Counted from the stretch's first letter, positions 33,760 to 43,994 are shown. The stretch is DNA of 64,000 nucleotides from Clostridia bacterium (GCA_017618135.1 JAFZUV010000002.1:1-64000), one strand, 5' to 3'. The notes: generated by a model from the sequence alone, not told the origin. Numbers and translations: made by a program.

Positions 33760-35210
33760 TGCTTTCCCTCCTTGTTTTTTCTTAAAAGCTCGTTTCTCTG
33801 ATCCCAAAGGTCCTGCGATAAATCAACATAATAATTATGCGGCTTTTCAAAGCGGGTGACCTCTTCCCAAAGATTTCCGACCGCTTCTTCGCGGTATTTT
33901 TTAATTTCGGATACCGCGGGACTTACATACACCTGTTTCCCGGCTTTAAAAATCTGAGTCTGTAATTTTTCGGCTCTGAAATTTTCCACCGTTTTGCGCT
34001 TCCAGGTATAAGTCGGGTCAAATATCTCATAAGGCTTGCTGTCATCAATTTTCTCGTAATTAAGCGTTATTACATCGGCTATTGCCTTGCCTGTCTCCCT
34101 ATCGAATAAACGCCATGGGATTTTCACCCCCGGAAGGGTGATTTTGGTAATATTTTCACTGACTTTTATCTTAGGCGTAACAACTCCGTTTTCCTCAACC
34201 GCGGCAAGCTTATAAACGCCGCCGAACACCGCTTCGCTCGAAGCGGTTATAAGGCGCTCGCCAACGCCGAAGCTGTCTACCTCCGCGCCCTGAAAGATCA
34301 TATCTCGTATAAGATATTCATCAAGGGAGTTTGAAACGCAAATCTTAGCGTCGGGATATCCGGCATCATCAAGCATTTTGCGAACTTTTTTTGAAAGATA
34401 GGTTATATCTCCGCTGTCTATGCGGATACCAAGCGGGCGGAAGCCCTTAGGCTTTAACACTTCGTCAAACACCCTTATCGCATTTGGAATACCGCTTTTA
34501 AGCACATTATAGGTGTCTACGAGCAAAAGGCAGCTTGCCGGGTATTTTTCCGCATAGACTTTAAAGGCGGTGTATTCATCGTCAAAGAGCTGCACCCAAC
34601 TATGCGCCATTGTGCCGGACGCGACGGTCCCGAAGTCCTTTGCCGTACGAATGTTTGAGGTTCCCGTGCAACCGCCGATAACCGCGGCGCGGGCACCGTA
34701 ATATGCGGCGTCGGCTCCCTGAGCGCGGCGAGCGCCGAACTCCATTACAGGTCTGCCGTCAGCCGCGCGGCAAATGCGGTTCGCCTTAGTGGCTATAAGC
34801 GACTGGTGGTTAATGACCAGCAGCAGCATGGTTTCAAGTATCATACACTGTATTGCCGGACCTCTTACCGTTACGATAGGCTCCTGCGGAAAAATAGGCG
34901 TGCCCTCTTTTACCGCCCAAACATCACAGCAAAACTTAAAATCTTTGAGATAATCAATAAATTCATCCGAAAACAAATTAAGCGAACGCAGATACGCTAT
35001 ATCGCTCTCGTCAAAATGCAGGTCGTTAAGATAGTCTATAAGCTGTTCAACGCCCGCCATAACGGCATAACCTCCGTTATCGGGTATTCTGCGGAAAAAC
35101 ATATCAAAATAAGTTGTGGTATGCTTAAAGCGACTGTCAAATATGCCGTTTGACATTGTAAGCTCGTAAAGGTCCATTATCATTGTAAGATTTCTGTTGT
35201 CGATTTTCAT
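33756..35210 (-). CDS. pncB: Nicotinate phosphoribosyltransferase
   Basis: This 484-residue enzyme makes nicotinate mononucleotide from nicotinate and PRPP in NAD salvage. It opens TMIMDLYELTMSNG and has the conserved VMEFGARRAQG and LLVDTYNVLKSGI, then the GIRIDSGD phosphate site. The His autophosphorylation region AHSWVQLF is present. AGGAGTG precedes the ATG. It is followed by an overlapping lipoprotein gene. Confidence 0.94.
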   Translation of the reverse strand: MKIDNRNLTMIMDLYELTMSNGIFDSRFKHTTTYFDMFFRRIPDNGGYAVMAGVEQLIDYLNDLHFDESDIAYLRSLNLFSDEFIDYLKDFKFCCDVWAVKEGTPIFPQEPIVTVRGPAIQCMILETMLLLVINHQSLIATKANRICRAADGRPVMEFGARRAQGADAAYYGARAAVIGGCTGTSNIRTAKDFGTVASGTMAHSWVQLFDDEYTAFKVYAEKYPASCLLLVDTYNVLKSGIPNAIRVFDEVLKPKGFRPLGIRIDSGDITYLSKKVRKMLDDAGYPDAKICVSNSLDEYLIRDMIFQGAEVDSFGVGERLITASSEAVFGGVYKLAAVEENGVVTPKIKVSENITKITLPGVKIPWRLFDRETGKAIADVITLNYEKIDDSKPYEIFDPTYTWKRKTVENFRAEKLQTQIFKAGKQVYVSPAVSEIKKYREEAVGNLWEEVTRFEKPHNYYVDLSQDLWDQRNELLRKNKEGKQ

Positions 35211-35221
35211 AAATTACACTC

Positions 35222-36895
35222 CTACATTTTTTCCGGCGCTGTAATGCTAAGCAGATTAAGAACATTTTTTATCACTATGCCGGTAGCCTTTGTAAGCGCC
35301 AGCCTCGCAAGCGTAAGCTCGCTATCTCCGCTATTCACCCTGCAGGCGGCGTAAAACTTGTGAAAACGGGTGGCAAGCTCGGTGGCGTAATGTGTTATTC
35401 TTGCCGGATCGTAAGTTTTGGCGGCGCAGATTATCTCATCGGTAAGCGAAGCGATATACAAAATCAACTCCCGCTCCTCCGCGGCGTTAAGCAAGGACAG
35501 ATTTTCGGCTTCTACATCGTCAGTCGATATTCCCTCGCTCTCTAAGTTTCGAAGAATACTGCAAATGCGCGCATGCGCATACTGAACATAGAAAACCGGA
35601 TTGTTATTTGTTTCGCTGATTGCCAGGTCCAGATCAAAATCAAAATGTGAATTAGGCTCACGGAGATTAAAGAAAAATCTTGCCGCGTCTATAGGCACCT
35701 CTTCAAGCAGCGTTACAAGTGTTATTGCTTTGCCCGAACGCTTCGATGCCTTTATAACCTCGCCTCCGCGCACCAAGCGCACCATCTGCATTATGACTAC
35801 ATCGAGGTTGTCCGCCGGAGCGCCTATTGCACTAAGCGCCGCCTTAAGCCGCGGAACATATCCGTGGTGGTCGGCGCCGAGAACATCAATGGCGCGGTCA
35901 AATTTTCTCACGCAAAGCTTATTATAATGGTATGCAATATCTGGTACAATGTAGGTGGGAACACCGTTTGCCCTGACTAACACAAAGTCTTTATCGCACC
36001 CGAAATCGGTAGCTTTAAACCATAAGGCACCGTCGAGCGTATATGTATGACCGCTCTGCTTTAGTTTTTCTGTTATTTCCCGCGTTGCGCCGCTTTCGTG
36101 AAGCGTGCTCTCTTTAAACCAGGTATCATAATGTATTCTGTAAGATTCAAGATCTCGTTTCAGCCCCTTGATATTTTCGGGCAACGCGAAATCAACAAGA
36201 GCCTGACGGCGCTCCCGCTCGCTTTTTTGGACAAAGCTGTCGCCGTACCTGGCAGCGAACGCCTTAGCGTGAGCAATAATATCGTCGCCGTGGTATGAAT
36301 CCTCCGGCATTTCTATTCCGCTTTTAAAAAGCTCAAGGTACCTTAAATCAAGACTTAAAGCAAATTTATTTATCTGATTGCCGGCGTCGTTTATATAAAA
36401 CTCACGCTCGGTATAATATCCCGCGGCACTCAGGACAGACGCCAGACAATCCCCAAGCGCTCCGCCTCTCGCGTTGCCTATATGCATCGGCCCCGTCGGA
36501 TTGGCGGAAACAAATTCCACAAGCACACGCTTGCCTTCGCCGTAATCCGACCTGCCGAAGCTGTCGCCTTTATTAAGAACATCAAGAACTATATCCGAAT
36601 AAAATTTATCCGACAGAAAGAAATTTATAAATCCCGGACCGGCTATTTCGCATTTGTCTATATATGTTCCTTCTAAATAGGCGCTTTCAAACAGTTTTTC
36701 AGCTATTCCTCGCGGTGCCGCATGCAATTCCCGCGCCCATATCATCGCGGCGTTTACGGCAAAATCACCGTGTTCTCGACTTACCGGTGTCTCTATTACA
36801 AATGCCGGAAGATCATCCCGGTTGAATGCCGCCTTCGCCGCGTCTTTAATTATATTTTCGATTTGCCCTTTGGCAGTTTTTACAAGCAGTGACAT
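35222..36895 (-). CDS. argS: Arginyl-tRNA synthetase
   Basis: This 557-residue class I synthetase has SANPTGPMHIGNARGGALGD carrying the HIGH-type motif (HIGN). KASKRSGKA replaces the KMSKS loop, a known weak point in bacterial ArgRS. The C-terminal helical anticodon-binding domain includes ATRFHKFYAACRV. It charges tRNA-Arg; the ACG isoacceptor lies at 11307. It follows the DUF1934 gene, as ywiB precedes argS in Bacillus. Confidence 0.96.
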   Translation of the reverse strand: MSLLVKTAKGQIENIIKDAAKAAFNRDDLPAFVIETPVSREHGDFAVNAAMIWARELHAAPRGIAEKLFESAYLEGTYIDKCEIAGPGFINFFLSDKFYSDIVLDVLNKGDSFGRSDYGEGKRVLVEFVSANPTGPMHIGNARGGALGDCLASVLSAAGYYTEREFYINDAGNQINKFALSLDLRYLELFKSGIEMPEDSYHGDDIIAHAKAFAARYGDSFVQKSERERRQALVDFALPENIKGLKRDLESYRIHYDTWFKESTLHESGATREITEKLKQSGHTYTLDGALWFKATDFGCDKDFVLVRANGVPTYIVPDIAYHYNKLCVRKFDRAIDVLGADHHGYVPRLKAALSAIGAPADNLDVVIMQMVRLVRGGEVIKASKRSGKAITLVTLLEEVPIDAARFFFNLREPNSHFDFDLDLAISETNNNPVFYVQYAHARICSILRNLESEGISTDDVEAENLSLLNAAEERELILYIASLTDEIICAAKTYDPARITHYATELATRFHKFYAACRVNSGDSELTLARLALTKATGIVIKNVLNLLSITAPEKM

Positions 36896-36902
36896 ACCTT
36901 AC

Positions 36903-37322
36903 TCATCTTCCCTCAACATTTATCTCAACTGAATTTTCGCTTATAAGCCGCAAATCAGCGTCAAGCGTGTATACCATTTTTATTTTTCCGCCGTCCTCAC
37001 TCAGGCTGTTTTCGATTTCTTTGCCGTAAATACCAAGAGTAAGGCTGCCCTCGGGCACCGAGTAAAAGCAGCTGTTGCGAACGCCTTTTTCAATGAAAAG
37101 CTTGGACTTCACTTCACCGCTTCTCTCTAATGTTACGCTTTTGTTGCCCGACGCAATCACCCGAGTTTTAACTTCCGCGTTTTGAATGACGGCGCCGTCA
37201 AGATAGCTTAGCACAAAATCTCCGTCAACCTTTCGCAAGGTTCCCTCGGTTGTAAACTCGATTATATCCTTTTTTTTACCAAGCCCCTGTGTACCTCTTA
37301 TTTTAATCATTACTTTTTTCAT
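36903..37322 (-). CDS. DUF1934 (YwiB-like) beta-barrel protein
   Basis: This 139-residue protein fits the DUF1934/YwiB family: a lipocalin-like barrel with FTTEGTLRK, LSYLDG, SVTLERSGE and the end YTLDADLRLISENSVEI. It sits directly upstream of argS, the typical neighbour. Function is unknown. The start may be the first ATG or the ATG four codons on; it overlaps murI by 20 bases. Confidence 0.85.
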   Translation of the reverse strand: MKKVMIKIRGTQGLGKKKDIIEFTTEGTLRKVDGDFVLSYLDGAVIQNAEVKTRVIASGNKSVTLERSGEVKSKLFIEKGVRNSCFYSVPEGSLTLGIYGKEIENSLSEDGGKIKMVYTLDADLRLISENSVEINVEGR

Positions 37323-38130
37323 TTTTTTCTACATCCACCAAGTCTATTTTTATATCGCCGCCGTTGTCACGCAAGAATATTTTAACCACTTTTTCAAAGG
37401 TGACCGGCTTATCGCTTGCAAAAAATTTGTGTTCGCCCGCGCCGCCTGTGTTTACGGCTCCTGATTTTTCCAGCGTGTCTTTAATATACTTTGCCGCCGA
37501 AGCGCCCATATCAATTAAAATTACATCCGGTAAAAGCCTACTGAAAAGCTCTTTGAAAACCGGGAAATGCGTGCATCCGAGAATAATTGTGTCAACCCCT
37601 GCAGACTTCATCTCATCAAGATATTTTTCCGCGGTGAGTCGCGCCACCTCATTATCCGGCGTATACCAACCCTCCTCTGCAAGAGAAACAAGCAAGGGAG
37701 CCGCTGTTTCGATAACAAGCGCGTCCGGCAAAAGCTTTTCTATCAACTTTTTGTGCGCGTGGCTTTTAATTGTAGCAGGCGTGCCCAAAACTCCTATTTT
37801 TTTGTTTTTTGTCACGCTTACTGCGTCCTTTACCGAATGGGATATAACCTCAACAAACGGGACAGGCAATTCTTTGCCTGTGTCTGCCGCCACCGCCGAT
37901 ACCGTACCGCAAGCCGCAACTATCATTTTAACATTCTGGCTTATTAAAAATCTTTCGTCCTCCACGGCATACTTTTTTATTGTGCTTACACCCTTTGTTC
38001 CGTAAGGCACACGACCGGTATCTCCGAAGTAAACTATTCTTTCCTCCGGCATAAGCTCCATTATCCTCTTTGCCACGGTAAGACCGCCAAGTCCCGAATC
38101 AAAAACGCCTATTGCGCGAGAGTCGCCCAT
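37303..38130 (-). CDS. murI: Glutamate racemase
   Basis: This 275-residue enzyme makes D-glutamate for peptidoglycan. GVFDSGLGGLTVAK lies near residues 8-21, the first catalytic Cys is in AACGTVSA and the second in LGCTHFP. GGAGGTG precedes the ATG. It heads a murI-DUF1934-argS cluster. Confidence 0.96.
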   Translation of the reverse strand: MGDSRAIGVFDSGLGGLTVAKRIMELMPEERIVYFGDTGRVPYGTKGVSTIKKYAVEDERFLISQNVKMIVAACGTVSAVAADTGKELPVPFVEVISHSVKDAVSVTKNKKIGVLGTPATIKSHAHKKLIEKLLPDALVIETAAPLLVSLAEEGWYTPDNEVARLTAEKYLDEMKSAGVDTIILGCTHFPVFKELFSRLLPDVILIDMGASAAKYIKDTLEKSGAVNTGGAGEHKFFASDKPVTFEKVVKIFLRDNGGDIKIDLVDVEKNEKSND

Positions 38131-38221
38131 AAGGCACCTCCAAGAAACAAAATTATATAATATAATTATTCATAATAATATAACATATTCCGTTCCTGTT
38201 TTCAAGCGTACATAATAAAAA

Positions 38222-38255
38222 ACAGGAATTTTTGTGTATTCACAAAAATTCCTGT
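38222..38255 (-). terminator. Terminator of ireB
   Basis: A perfect 15-bp stem (38222-38236 with 38241-38255) followed on the minus strand by a T run. Confidence 0.85.
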
Positions 38256-38271
38256 AAAAAGCTTTAAAGCG

Positions 38272-38526
38272 TTATGCCGTAAGATAGTATTTAACAAGCG
38301 ACTGCAAAAGCGTGTCCCTGTCAATCCTGCGGATAAGATTTCGGGCGTTTTTATGCGTAGTGATATAGGTGGGGTCCTCTGATAAGATATATCCCACAAT
38401 CTGATTTATAGGATTGTAGCCTTTCTCTTTGAGAGCGTCATAAACCTCTGTAAGTATGCGGCGTATTTCCTGCTCAGTCTGGTCGCCTATGGAAAAAGTC
38501 ATGGTCTTATCAATCAAAACAATCAC
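38272..38526 (-). CDS. IreB family regulatory phosphoprotein (UPF0297)
   Basis: This 84-residue protein matches IreB: KTMTFSIG near the start, then [20 protein letters not shown] and [18 protein letters not shown]. In enterococci IreB is phosphorylated by the kinase IreK and influences cephalosporin resistance; the role elsewhere is less clear. The two Thr in the N-terminal T-M-T are the likely phosphorylation area. The start is a GTG with AAAGG very close upstream, so an internal TTG could be used. It stands between pheT and murI. Confidence 0.93.
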   Translation of the reverse strand: MIVLIDKTMTFSIGDQTEQEIRRILTEVYDALKEKGYNPINQIVGYILSEDPTYITTHKNARNLIRRIDRDTLLQSLVKYYLTA

Positions 38527-38572
38527 TACCTTTCTTATACATTGTATACCGCTCCGGCGTAAAGTTCAAGAG

Positions 38573-40960
38573 TTATTTTCGGAGTTCGCCGCCGATTTTT
38601 GTGAGTTTATCTATTATTTTTGTGCAAACCGACTCGGTCTGTTCCTCGCTGAGAGTACCTTCGTTTGAGCGAAGCCAGACGCTGAATGCTACGCTCTTTT
38701 TACCCTGCGGTATCTGAGAACCGGTGTAAACATCAAAAAGCTTTATTTTTTCAAGCAGCCTGCCGGCACCGGAACAAATAGCCTTTTGAATATCACCTAT
38801 CGGCGTATCAACATCGACTATAAGCGCAAAATCACGTTCAACCGCCGGGAATTTCGGCAGAGGCTTGTAAGTCGGCTTGCGCCGTTTTATGCCATAGAGC
38901 ACCTCGAGTTTAATTTCCGCGACATAAACCCGTGTCTCGATACCTAATTTTTCCGCGACTGCCGGATGAACTTCGCCGAATGTTCCCGCAAGAGTATTGT
39001 TGGCATAAACCGCCGCCTGACGGCCGGGATGTAAATACTGCTCGTCTGACCGCCTGTACTCGGTATGAGCACCGCACAATTTCATAACCGCTTCTATTAT
39101 GCCCTTAAGAGAGAAGAAATCCTCATCTTCGCCGTAAATGCCTATTGCCAATACGGGAATTTCATGTGGCTGAGCTTTAAGCGGCAATTCACCTTTAAAC
39201 CGCTTGCTAATTTCAAAAAATCTTGCCGACTCGATTTTACGGCTTAAATTGGTTGAAATCACCGAAAGCATACTCCACACAAGCTGTGTTCTCATAGCAG
39301 AGTATTCGTCGCCGAGCGGATTGAGTATCTTAATCATCTTGCGACGCTCGTCATCCTCTTTAAGACCGAGTGTGTCCGCCGCCGCCGGATTTATGAACGA
39401 ATAAGTCGCAATCTCTCTTGCACCCGCGGCGCAAAGCAATGATTTTATCTTGTCCGCCTTAACACGCTCGGGCAGCTTTCTGCCCCTTGTAACTTCGCCG
39501 CGCATAGGTCTGCCCTTTATGTGTGAATATCCGTAAATGCGCATTATTTCTTCTGCGAGGTCGGCTCTGCCCTCAACATCATCGCGAATAGAGGGTACGC
39601 TTACCGTCATCTCATTGCCGTCAAGCGTGGTTTCCAGTCCCAATTTGTTAAGAATAGATATCATAATATCTTTCGGCACATCTACTCCTATAAGCTCTAA
39701 AACCTTATCTGTAGTTGTTTTTATAATGCGGTTTTTCGGCAACTCTCCTCTCACATCGGCAGTACCGTCTATAATATCGCCGGCGTCAAGCTCATAAATC
39801 AGTGAAAGGGCGCGGTTCATTGCGTATTCGACATTATTGATATCTACGCCCTTTTGAAATCTCGCGCAAGACTCGGTATGAATGCCGAGCGCGTGAGCCG
39901 TGTGGCGGATATTATCCCTGCGGAATTTGGCGCATTCCAGGAACAAATCGGTCGTATCGTCCTCAATTTCGCTTTCCTTACCGCCCATAATGCCCGCAAG
40001 ACAGGAGGGATTTTTACCGTCCGCAATTACCAGCATATCCGGAGTTAAAGCAAACTCGTTTCCGTCAAGCGTTACGATTTTTTCGCCCTCTTGGGCATTC
40101 CTGACTATTATTTTCTTGTCCTTGAGTTCGTTATAGTTAAACGCGTGCATTGGCTGACCCGTTTCAAGCATAACAAAGTTTGTTATGTCAACAATATTAT
40201 TGATAGGTCGCATACCTGAGGCGATTATCGCCCTTTGCATCCACAACGGCGACGGCGCAATACGCAGATTTTTAACCATTCTGCCCATATAGCGCGGACA
40301 AAGGTCGCTGTTCGCCACGCTGACATTTATATAAGCGTCAATATTTCCGCCCACGGTCTTGTAGCTTGTTTCGGGCGACTTAAACTCAGTGCCCAGCACT
40401 ACGGAAATCTCTTTTGCTATACCTAAGAAGCAACCGGCGTCAGGTCGGTTGGATGTAATTGAAAAATCAATAATAGTATCATTAAGCCCTAAAACCTCTT
40501 TAATATCGGTACCGGGAACAGGCTCGCCTTTAAGTATCAGTATACCATATACTCCGGCACCTTCATAATCGCCTTCGGTAAGTCCTAATTCCTCACCTGA
40601 GCAGAGCATTCCGTGCGACTCTACGCCGCGCAGCTTTCCCGATACTATGTGAGTTCCGTCAGGCAAAAAACTGTCATTAAGCGCCGCCGGCACATAATCG
40701 CCTTCTTTTATGTTTTGAGCGCCGGTTACTATCTGGACCGGCTCGCTTTCACCGATGTCCGTTTGGCATATCTGCAAGTGGTCACTGTCTTCGTGAGGCG
40801 TAATTTTAAGTATTTTTGCCGCCACTACGCGCTTTATTCCCTCGCCCTGTTTCTCCATGCTTTCAATTTCAAAACCGGCAAGCGGCATTTTTTCGGCAAG
40901 TTCCTCCGCCGTAACATTTATATCTACATATTTTTTTAAGTGATTAAGTGATACCTTCAT
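38573..40960 (-). CDS. pheT: Phenylalanyl-tRNA synthetase beta subunit
   Basis: This 795-residue subunit has the EMAP/tRNA-binding domain (about 40-150), B3/B4 editing domain with VDITNFVMLETGQPMHAF, B5, and a C-terminal anticodon-binding ferredoxin-like domain (YKPLPKFPAVERDFALIV). It pairs with PheS as an alpha2-beta2 enzyme. It follows pheS by 12 bases under the same T-box. GAAGGA precedes the ATG. Confidence 0.97.
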   Translation of the reverse strand: MKVSLNHLKKYVDINVTAEELAEKMPLAGFEIESMEKQGEGIKRVVAAKILKITPHEDSDHLQICQTDIGESEPVQIVTGAQNIKEGDYVPAALNDSFLPDGTHIVSGKLRGVESHGMLCSGEELGLTEGDYEGAGVYGILILKGEPVPGTDIKEVLGLNDTIIDFSITSNRPDAGCFLGIAKEISVVLGTEFKSPETSYKTVGGNIDAYINVSVANSDLCPRYMGRMVKNLRIAPSPLWMQRAIIASGMRPINNIVDITNFVMLETGQPMHAFNYNELKDKKIIVRNAQEGEKIVTLDGNEFALTPDMLVIADGKNPSCLAGIMGGKESEIEDDTTDLFLECAKFRRDNIRHTAHALGIHTESCARFQKGVDINNVEYAMNRALSLIYELDAGDIIDGTADVRGELPKNRIIKTTTDKVLELIGVDVPKDIMISILNKLGLETTLDGNEMTVSVPSIRDDVEGRADLAEEIMRIYGYSHIKGRPMRGEVTRGRKLPERVKADKIKSLLCAAGAREIATYSFINPAAADTLGLKEDDERRKMIKILNPLGDEYSAMRTQLVWSMLSVISTNLSRKIESARFFEISKRFKGELPLKAQPHEIPVLAIGIYGEDEDFFSLKGIIEAVMKLCGAHTEYRRSDEQYLHPGRQAAVYANNTLAGTFGEVHPAVAEKLGIETRVYVAEIKLEVLYGIKRRKPTYKPLPKFPAVERDFALIVDVDTPIGDIQKAICSGAGRLLEKIKLFDVYTGSQIPQGKKSVAFSVWLRSNEGTLSEEQTESVCTKIIDKLTKIGGELRK

Positions 40961-40972
40961 TCCTTCGCCCCC

Positions 40973-41992
40973 TTAAAACTGCTCTAAAAAGCGCTTATCG
41001 TTTTCAAAAAGCAAACGAATGTCGCTGATTTTATATCTTGTTGTAGTAATCCTGTCAATGCCTATACCAAAGGCAAAACCGGTATAAACATCCGGGTCAA
41101 TACCGCAGGAGCGAAGCACATTCGGATGTACCATACCCGCGCCTAAAATCTCTATCCATCCCTCGCCCTTACATATTCTGCAGCCCTTTCCGCCGCACTC
41201 TGTGCAGGAGACATCAACCTCAACAGAAGGCTCGGTAAACGGAAAGAACGACGGGCGAAAGCGCACATTTACATCCTCGCCGTAAATCTCGTGCGCAAAC
41301 TGCTCAAGAACGCCCATAAGGTCGCACATTGTAACGCCTTTATCAACCACAAGACCCTCAAGTTGGTGAAAAACGGGGGAATGAGTCGCGTCTACCTCGT
41401 CAGCTCTGAACACTCTTCCGGGGCAGATTATTCTAATGGGCGGCTTCCTTGTTTCCATAGTTCTTATCTGTGCCGCTGAGGTCTGTGTGCGCAGAAGAAT
41501 TTTATCGGCAAGATAAAAGGTGTCCTGCATATCGCGCGCCGGATGATCCTCCGGTACATTAAGACACTCGAAATTGTAGTGGTCGGTCTCAACCTCCGGC
41601 CCGTCAAGAACATCAAAGCCCATAGACTGGAAAATATCTATGAGGTCATTCGTAACTATGCTTAACGGGTGAAGCCCACCGCAGTTTACCGGTTTTTCCG
41701 GCATGGTAATATCAACGGTTTCGGCTTTAAGTTTAAGCTCTACCGCCTTTTCTTTAAGCTTTACCTTGCGCTCACTGACAAGCTTTTCAACCTGACCCTT
41801 CGCCTCGTTTACAAGCTGACCCATTTTAGGTCTTTCCTCAGGTGTCAGACTGCCCATCTGCTTAAGAAGCGCCGTAAGCTCGCCTTTTTTGCCGAGATAC
41901 TTGACCCGTAATTCTTCGATTTGTTTTTCATCAATCGCCTCTTTTGCGGCGTTTTCCGCCGCCCGGCGTATAGCCTCAAGTTTTTCTCTCAT
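40973..41992 (-). CDS. pheS: Phenylalanyl-tRNA synthetase alpha subunit
   Basis: This 339-residue class II catalytic subunit opens with the N-terminal coiled-coil. Motif 2 reads CPGRVFRADEVDATHSPVFHQLEG, split here as CPGRVFRADEVDATH then SPVFHQLEG. It ends GFAFGIGIDRI and LENDKRFLEQF-like. It forms Phe-tRNA. TAGGAGGATAAA precedes the ATG. Transcription should depend on tRNA-Phe charging through the T-box. Confidence 0.97.
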   Translation of the reverse strand: MREKLEAIRRAAENAAKEAIDEKQIEELRVKYLGKKGELTALLKQMGSLTPEERPKMGQLVNEAKGQVEKLVSERKVKLKEKAVELKLKAETVDITMPEKPVNCGGLHPLSIVTNDLIDIFQSMGFDVLDGPEVETDHYNFECLNVPEDHPARDMQDTFYLADKILLRTQTSAAQIRTMETRKPPIRIICPGRVFRADEVDATHSPVFHQLEGLVVDKGVTMCDLMGVLEQFAHEIYGEDVNVRFRPSFFPFTEPSVEVDVSCTECGGKGCRICKGEGWIEILGAGMVHPNVLRSCGIDPDVYTGFAFGIGIDRITTTRYKISDIRLLFENDKRFLEQF

Positions 41993-42002
41993 TTTATCCT
42001 CC

Positions 42003-42255
42003 TAAAAAACAAGCTTCGTCCAAAACAGGACGAAGCTGAAAATTTATGCTCCGCGGTACCACCCGCATTTTTGCGAATTACGCAAACACTCTATGGCGTT
42101 AACGCCGCCTGTACGATACCGCTTAATAAAAGTTCAGCGATACTGCTCGGAAGCGAACTTCATAATACTTACCTCAGACCGCTTACAGCCGGCGACGGTC
42201 ACTCTCTTGGAGGTTATATATTACTACTCTTCTTCGTCACTGCATTTAGACAAAA
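42003..42255 (-). ncRNA. T-box riboswitch upstream of pheST
   Basis: On the minus strand the leader has AGAGAG then GGCTGTAAGC in Stem I, a TTC that could be the Phe specifier in GAAGTTCGC, and the T-box GCGGGTGGTACCGCGG. A terminator stem AGCTTCGTCC/GGACGAAGCT (42012-42037) with a T run follows. Uncharged tRNA-Phe should pair with the specifier and stop termination. The specifier was located by eye. Confidence 0.93.
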
Positions 42256-42271
42256 GTATAATAACACTTAT

Positions 42272-43138
42272 CTACCGTTTTTGCAAGCATTTTTTGAGTT
42301 CTCCCGAAATGGCGGCAAGCGTTTTCATATCGAAGGTCTCACCGCGGGCGGTTTCGTTTATACCAAGTTCGGAAAGCACTTGTTTTACTGTTTTTTTATC
42401 TATATTCATAGCGTTAGATATTGAATTCACAGCGGTTTTTCGCCTCAGCATAAAACAAGCGTTTACAATTCTAAAGAAAAACTCACGGTCCGCGACCTCA
42501 ACAGGCGGCATCGTTCGGATTTTAAGGTTTATCACTTCAGAGTCGACCTTAGGTTCCGGCAAGAAGCTGTTTTTCGGCACAAAAAACAAAGGCTCCGCCT
42601 GAGCATAGTAGTTTATTGCTGCGGTTACCGCGCCCGCCGCTCTGCTCCCCACTTTCGCGCAAATACGGTCTGCCGCTTCCTTTTGCACCATTACGGTAAC
42701 GCGTTCTATCGGCAACTCGCTTTCAAGCAGCTTCATAATAACCGGAGATGTTATATAATACGGGAGGTTAGCGCAAACGGTTATTCTCTCGCAACCGGAG
42801 AACCTTTCCCGAAATACGGCCTTAAGGTCGGTCTTTAGAACATCGCCGAATATAACCTCCGCGTTTTCACAGTCCTTAAGAGTATCCCGAAGTATAGGGC
42901 GCAGGCTTTCGTCAAGCTCGATAGCCACTACCTTTTTTGCCCGGCGGGAAAGCTCGCGGGTAAGCACGCCTGCTCCCGGTCCGATTTCCAGAACTCCGGT
43001 ATTTTTATCCGCAGAGCATTCCGCCATTTTGGGCGCCACCGTGCTGTCTACCAGAAAATTCTGTCCTAATGATTTTTTAAAAGCAAAGCCCTTTTTTTCA
43101 AGGATATTTTTAACGCTTTTTTTATTTGCAAGCTCCAA
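42272..43138 (-). CDS. rsmA: 16S rRNA dimethyladenosine transferase
   Basis: This 288-residue enzyme dimethylates A1518/A1519 near the 3' end of 16S rRNA. KKSLGQNFLVD lies near the start, the SAM motif is LEIGPGAGVLT, and NLPYYITSP is the catalytic N-L-P-Y. AAGGTG abuts an ATG at 43144, so the TTG at 43138 has better spacing; homologs start close by. Longer frames upstream are not conserved. Confidence 0.93.
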   Translation of the reverse strand: MELANKKSVKNILEKKGFAFKKSLGQNFLVDSTVAPKMAECSADKNTGVLEIGPGAGVLTRELSRRAKKVVAIELDESLRPILRDTLKDCENAEVIFGDVLKTDLKAVFRERFSGCERITVCANLPYYITSPVIMKLLESELPIERVTVMVQKEAADRICAKVGSRAAGAVTAAINYYAQAEPLFFVPKNSFLPEPKVDSEVINLKIRTMPPVEVADREFFFRIVNACFMLRRKTAVNSISNAMNIDKKTVKQVLSELGINETARGETFDMKTLAAISGELKKCLQKR

Positions 43139-43254
43139 AATCATCACCTTAGAGTAATTATATATAAAAAGAGCCGGGCTTTCAAGAAAATTTTGTTTGC
43201 CAAGCACCGGTATCTGTGTTACAATGTTAAAAACAGTATTTGGAAGTGAGTTTT

Positions 43255-43983
43255 TTGGATAATCGTTATATTGGTAAAGTAATTGAGGAAATGTCGCCTT
43301 TTCTTGCGGAAAACGGATTTCACAAAAAGGCGGAGAATGAATATGAAAGTGAAAAATGCAGCATATTAATAGAGTATGACGACGCGCGGCAAATGTATAT
43401 CCTTAAAAAAGCCGAGCCTGAAGGTGAATACGCGGAGATTTCCGCCTGGCTTTTTGATGACAGTCAGACCGAGCGGGACGCTGTAAGCGTAGGCATTGAT
43501 TTTACCGAAACACTGTCAGAAAATTTAGGCGTTAAAAAGAATTCCCGCCTTGCCGCCGCGGTGGATATGCCAACTGCCAATAAGGACGGAGCCGATATCG
43601 GCACATTTGCAAAAAAAGTGCTGGATGTTTATCCGCAGTTTAAGGAACCATACCGCGCTCACATTCAAAAATACGGTAATTTTCTGTATCTTAATTTTTT
43701 TGGCGAAACGCTTGTGCCTCAGCTAAAACAAACCCTGGCGTCTGGTGATAAAAAAGCTATAAAGAAAATTTTTACCGTTTTTGATTCGACATATATTACA
43801 GGGGACAGAGATACCGTAAATGCCATGCTTGCCTGCATTGCCGCCGCCAGCCTTGATGATGACAACGCCAAAAAAAACCTGGCGGAAACGCTCAGGGACA
43901 ACAATCATATGTTAAGAGCGGTGGCCGCGCTGAGCGAGCGGCTTAAAACAAATAAAAAACTATCCGCCGCCCTTATAAAGTAA
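43255..43983 (+). CDS. Conserved clostridial protein of unknown function
   Basis: This 242-residue soluble protein has no signal peptide or membrane helix. An alpha/beta N-terminal half contains ENGFHKKAENEYESE and ISAWLFDDSQTERDA; the C-terminal half is helical and may form repeats. I recall related proteins across Clostridia, but no known function. TTG at 43255 is chosen because GGAAGTGAG lies upstream; an in-frame TTG 15 bases earlier is an alternative. It lies 11 bases before the SPFH gene and is probably co-transcribed. Confidence 0.7.
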   Translation: MDNRYIGKVIEEMSPFLAENGFHKKAENEYESEKCSILIEYDDARQMYILKKAEPEGEYAEISAWLFDDSQTERDAVSVGIDFTETLSENLGVKKNSRLAAAVDMPTANKDGADIGTFAKKVLDVYPQFKEPYRAHIQKYGNFLYLNFFGETLVPQLKQTLASGDKKAIKKIFTVFDSTYITGDRDTVNAMLACIAAASLDDDNAKKNLAETLRDNNHMLRAVAALSERLKTNKKLSAALIK

Positions 43984-43994
43984 AGGAGAGAAAA

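Noticed and set aside
37364-38005. 213-residue plus-strand frame in murI
   Set aside because: Shadow of murI, which has both catalytic cysteines.
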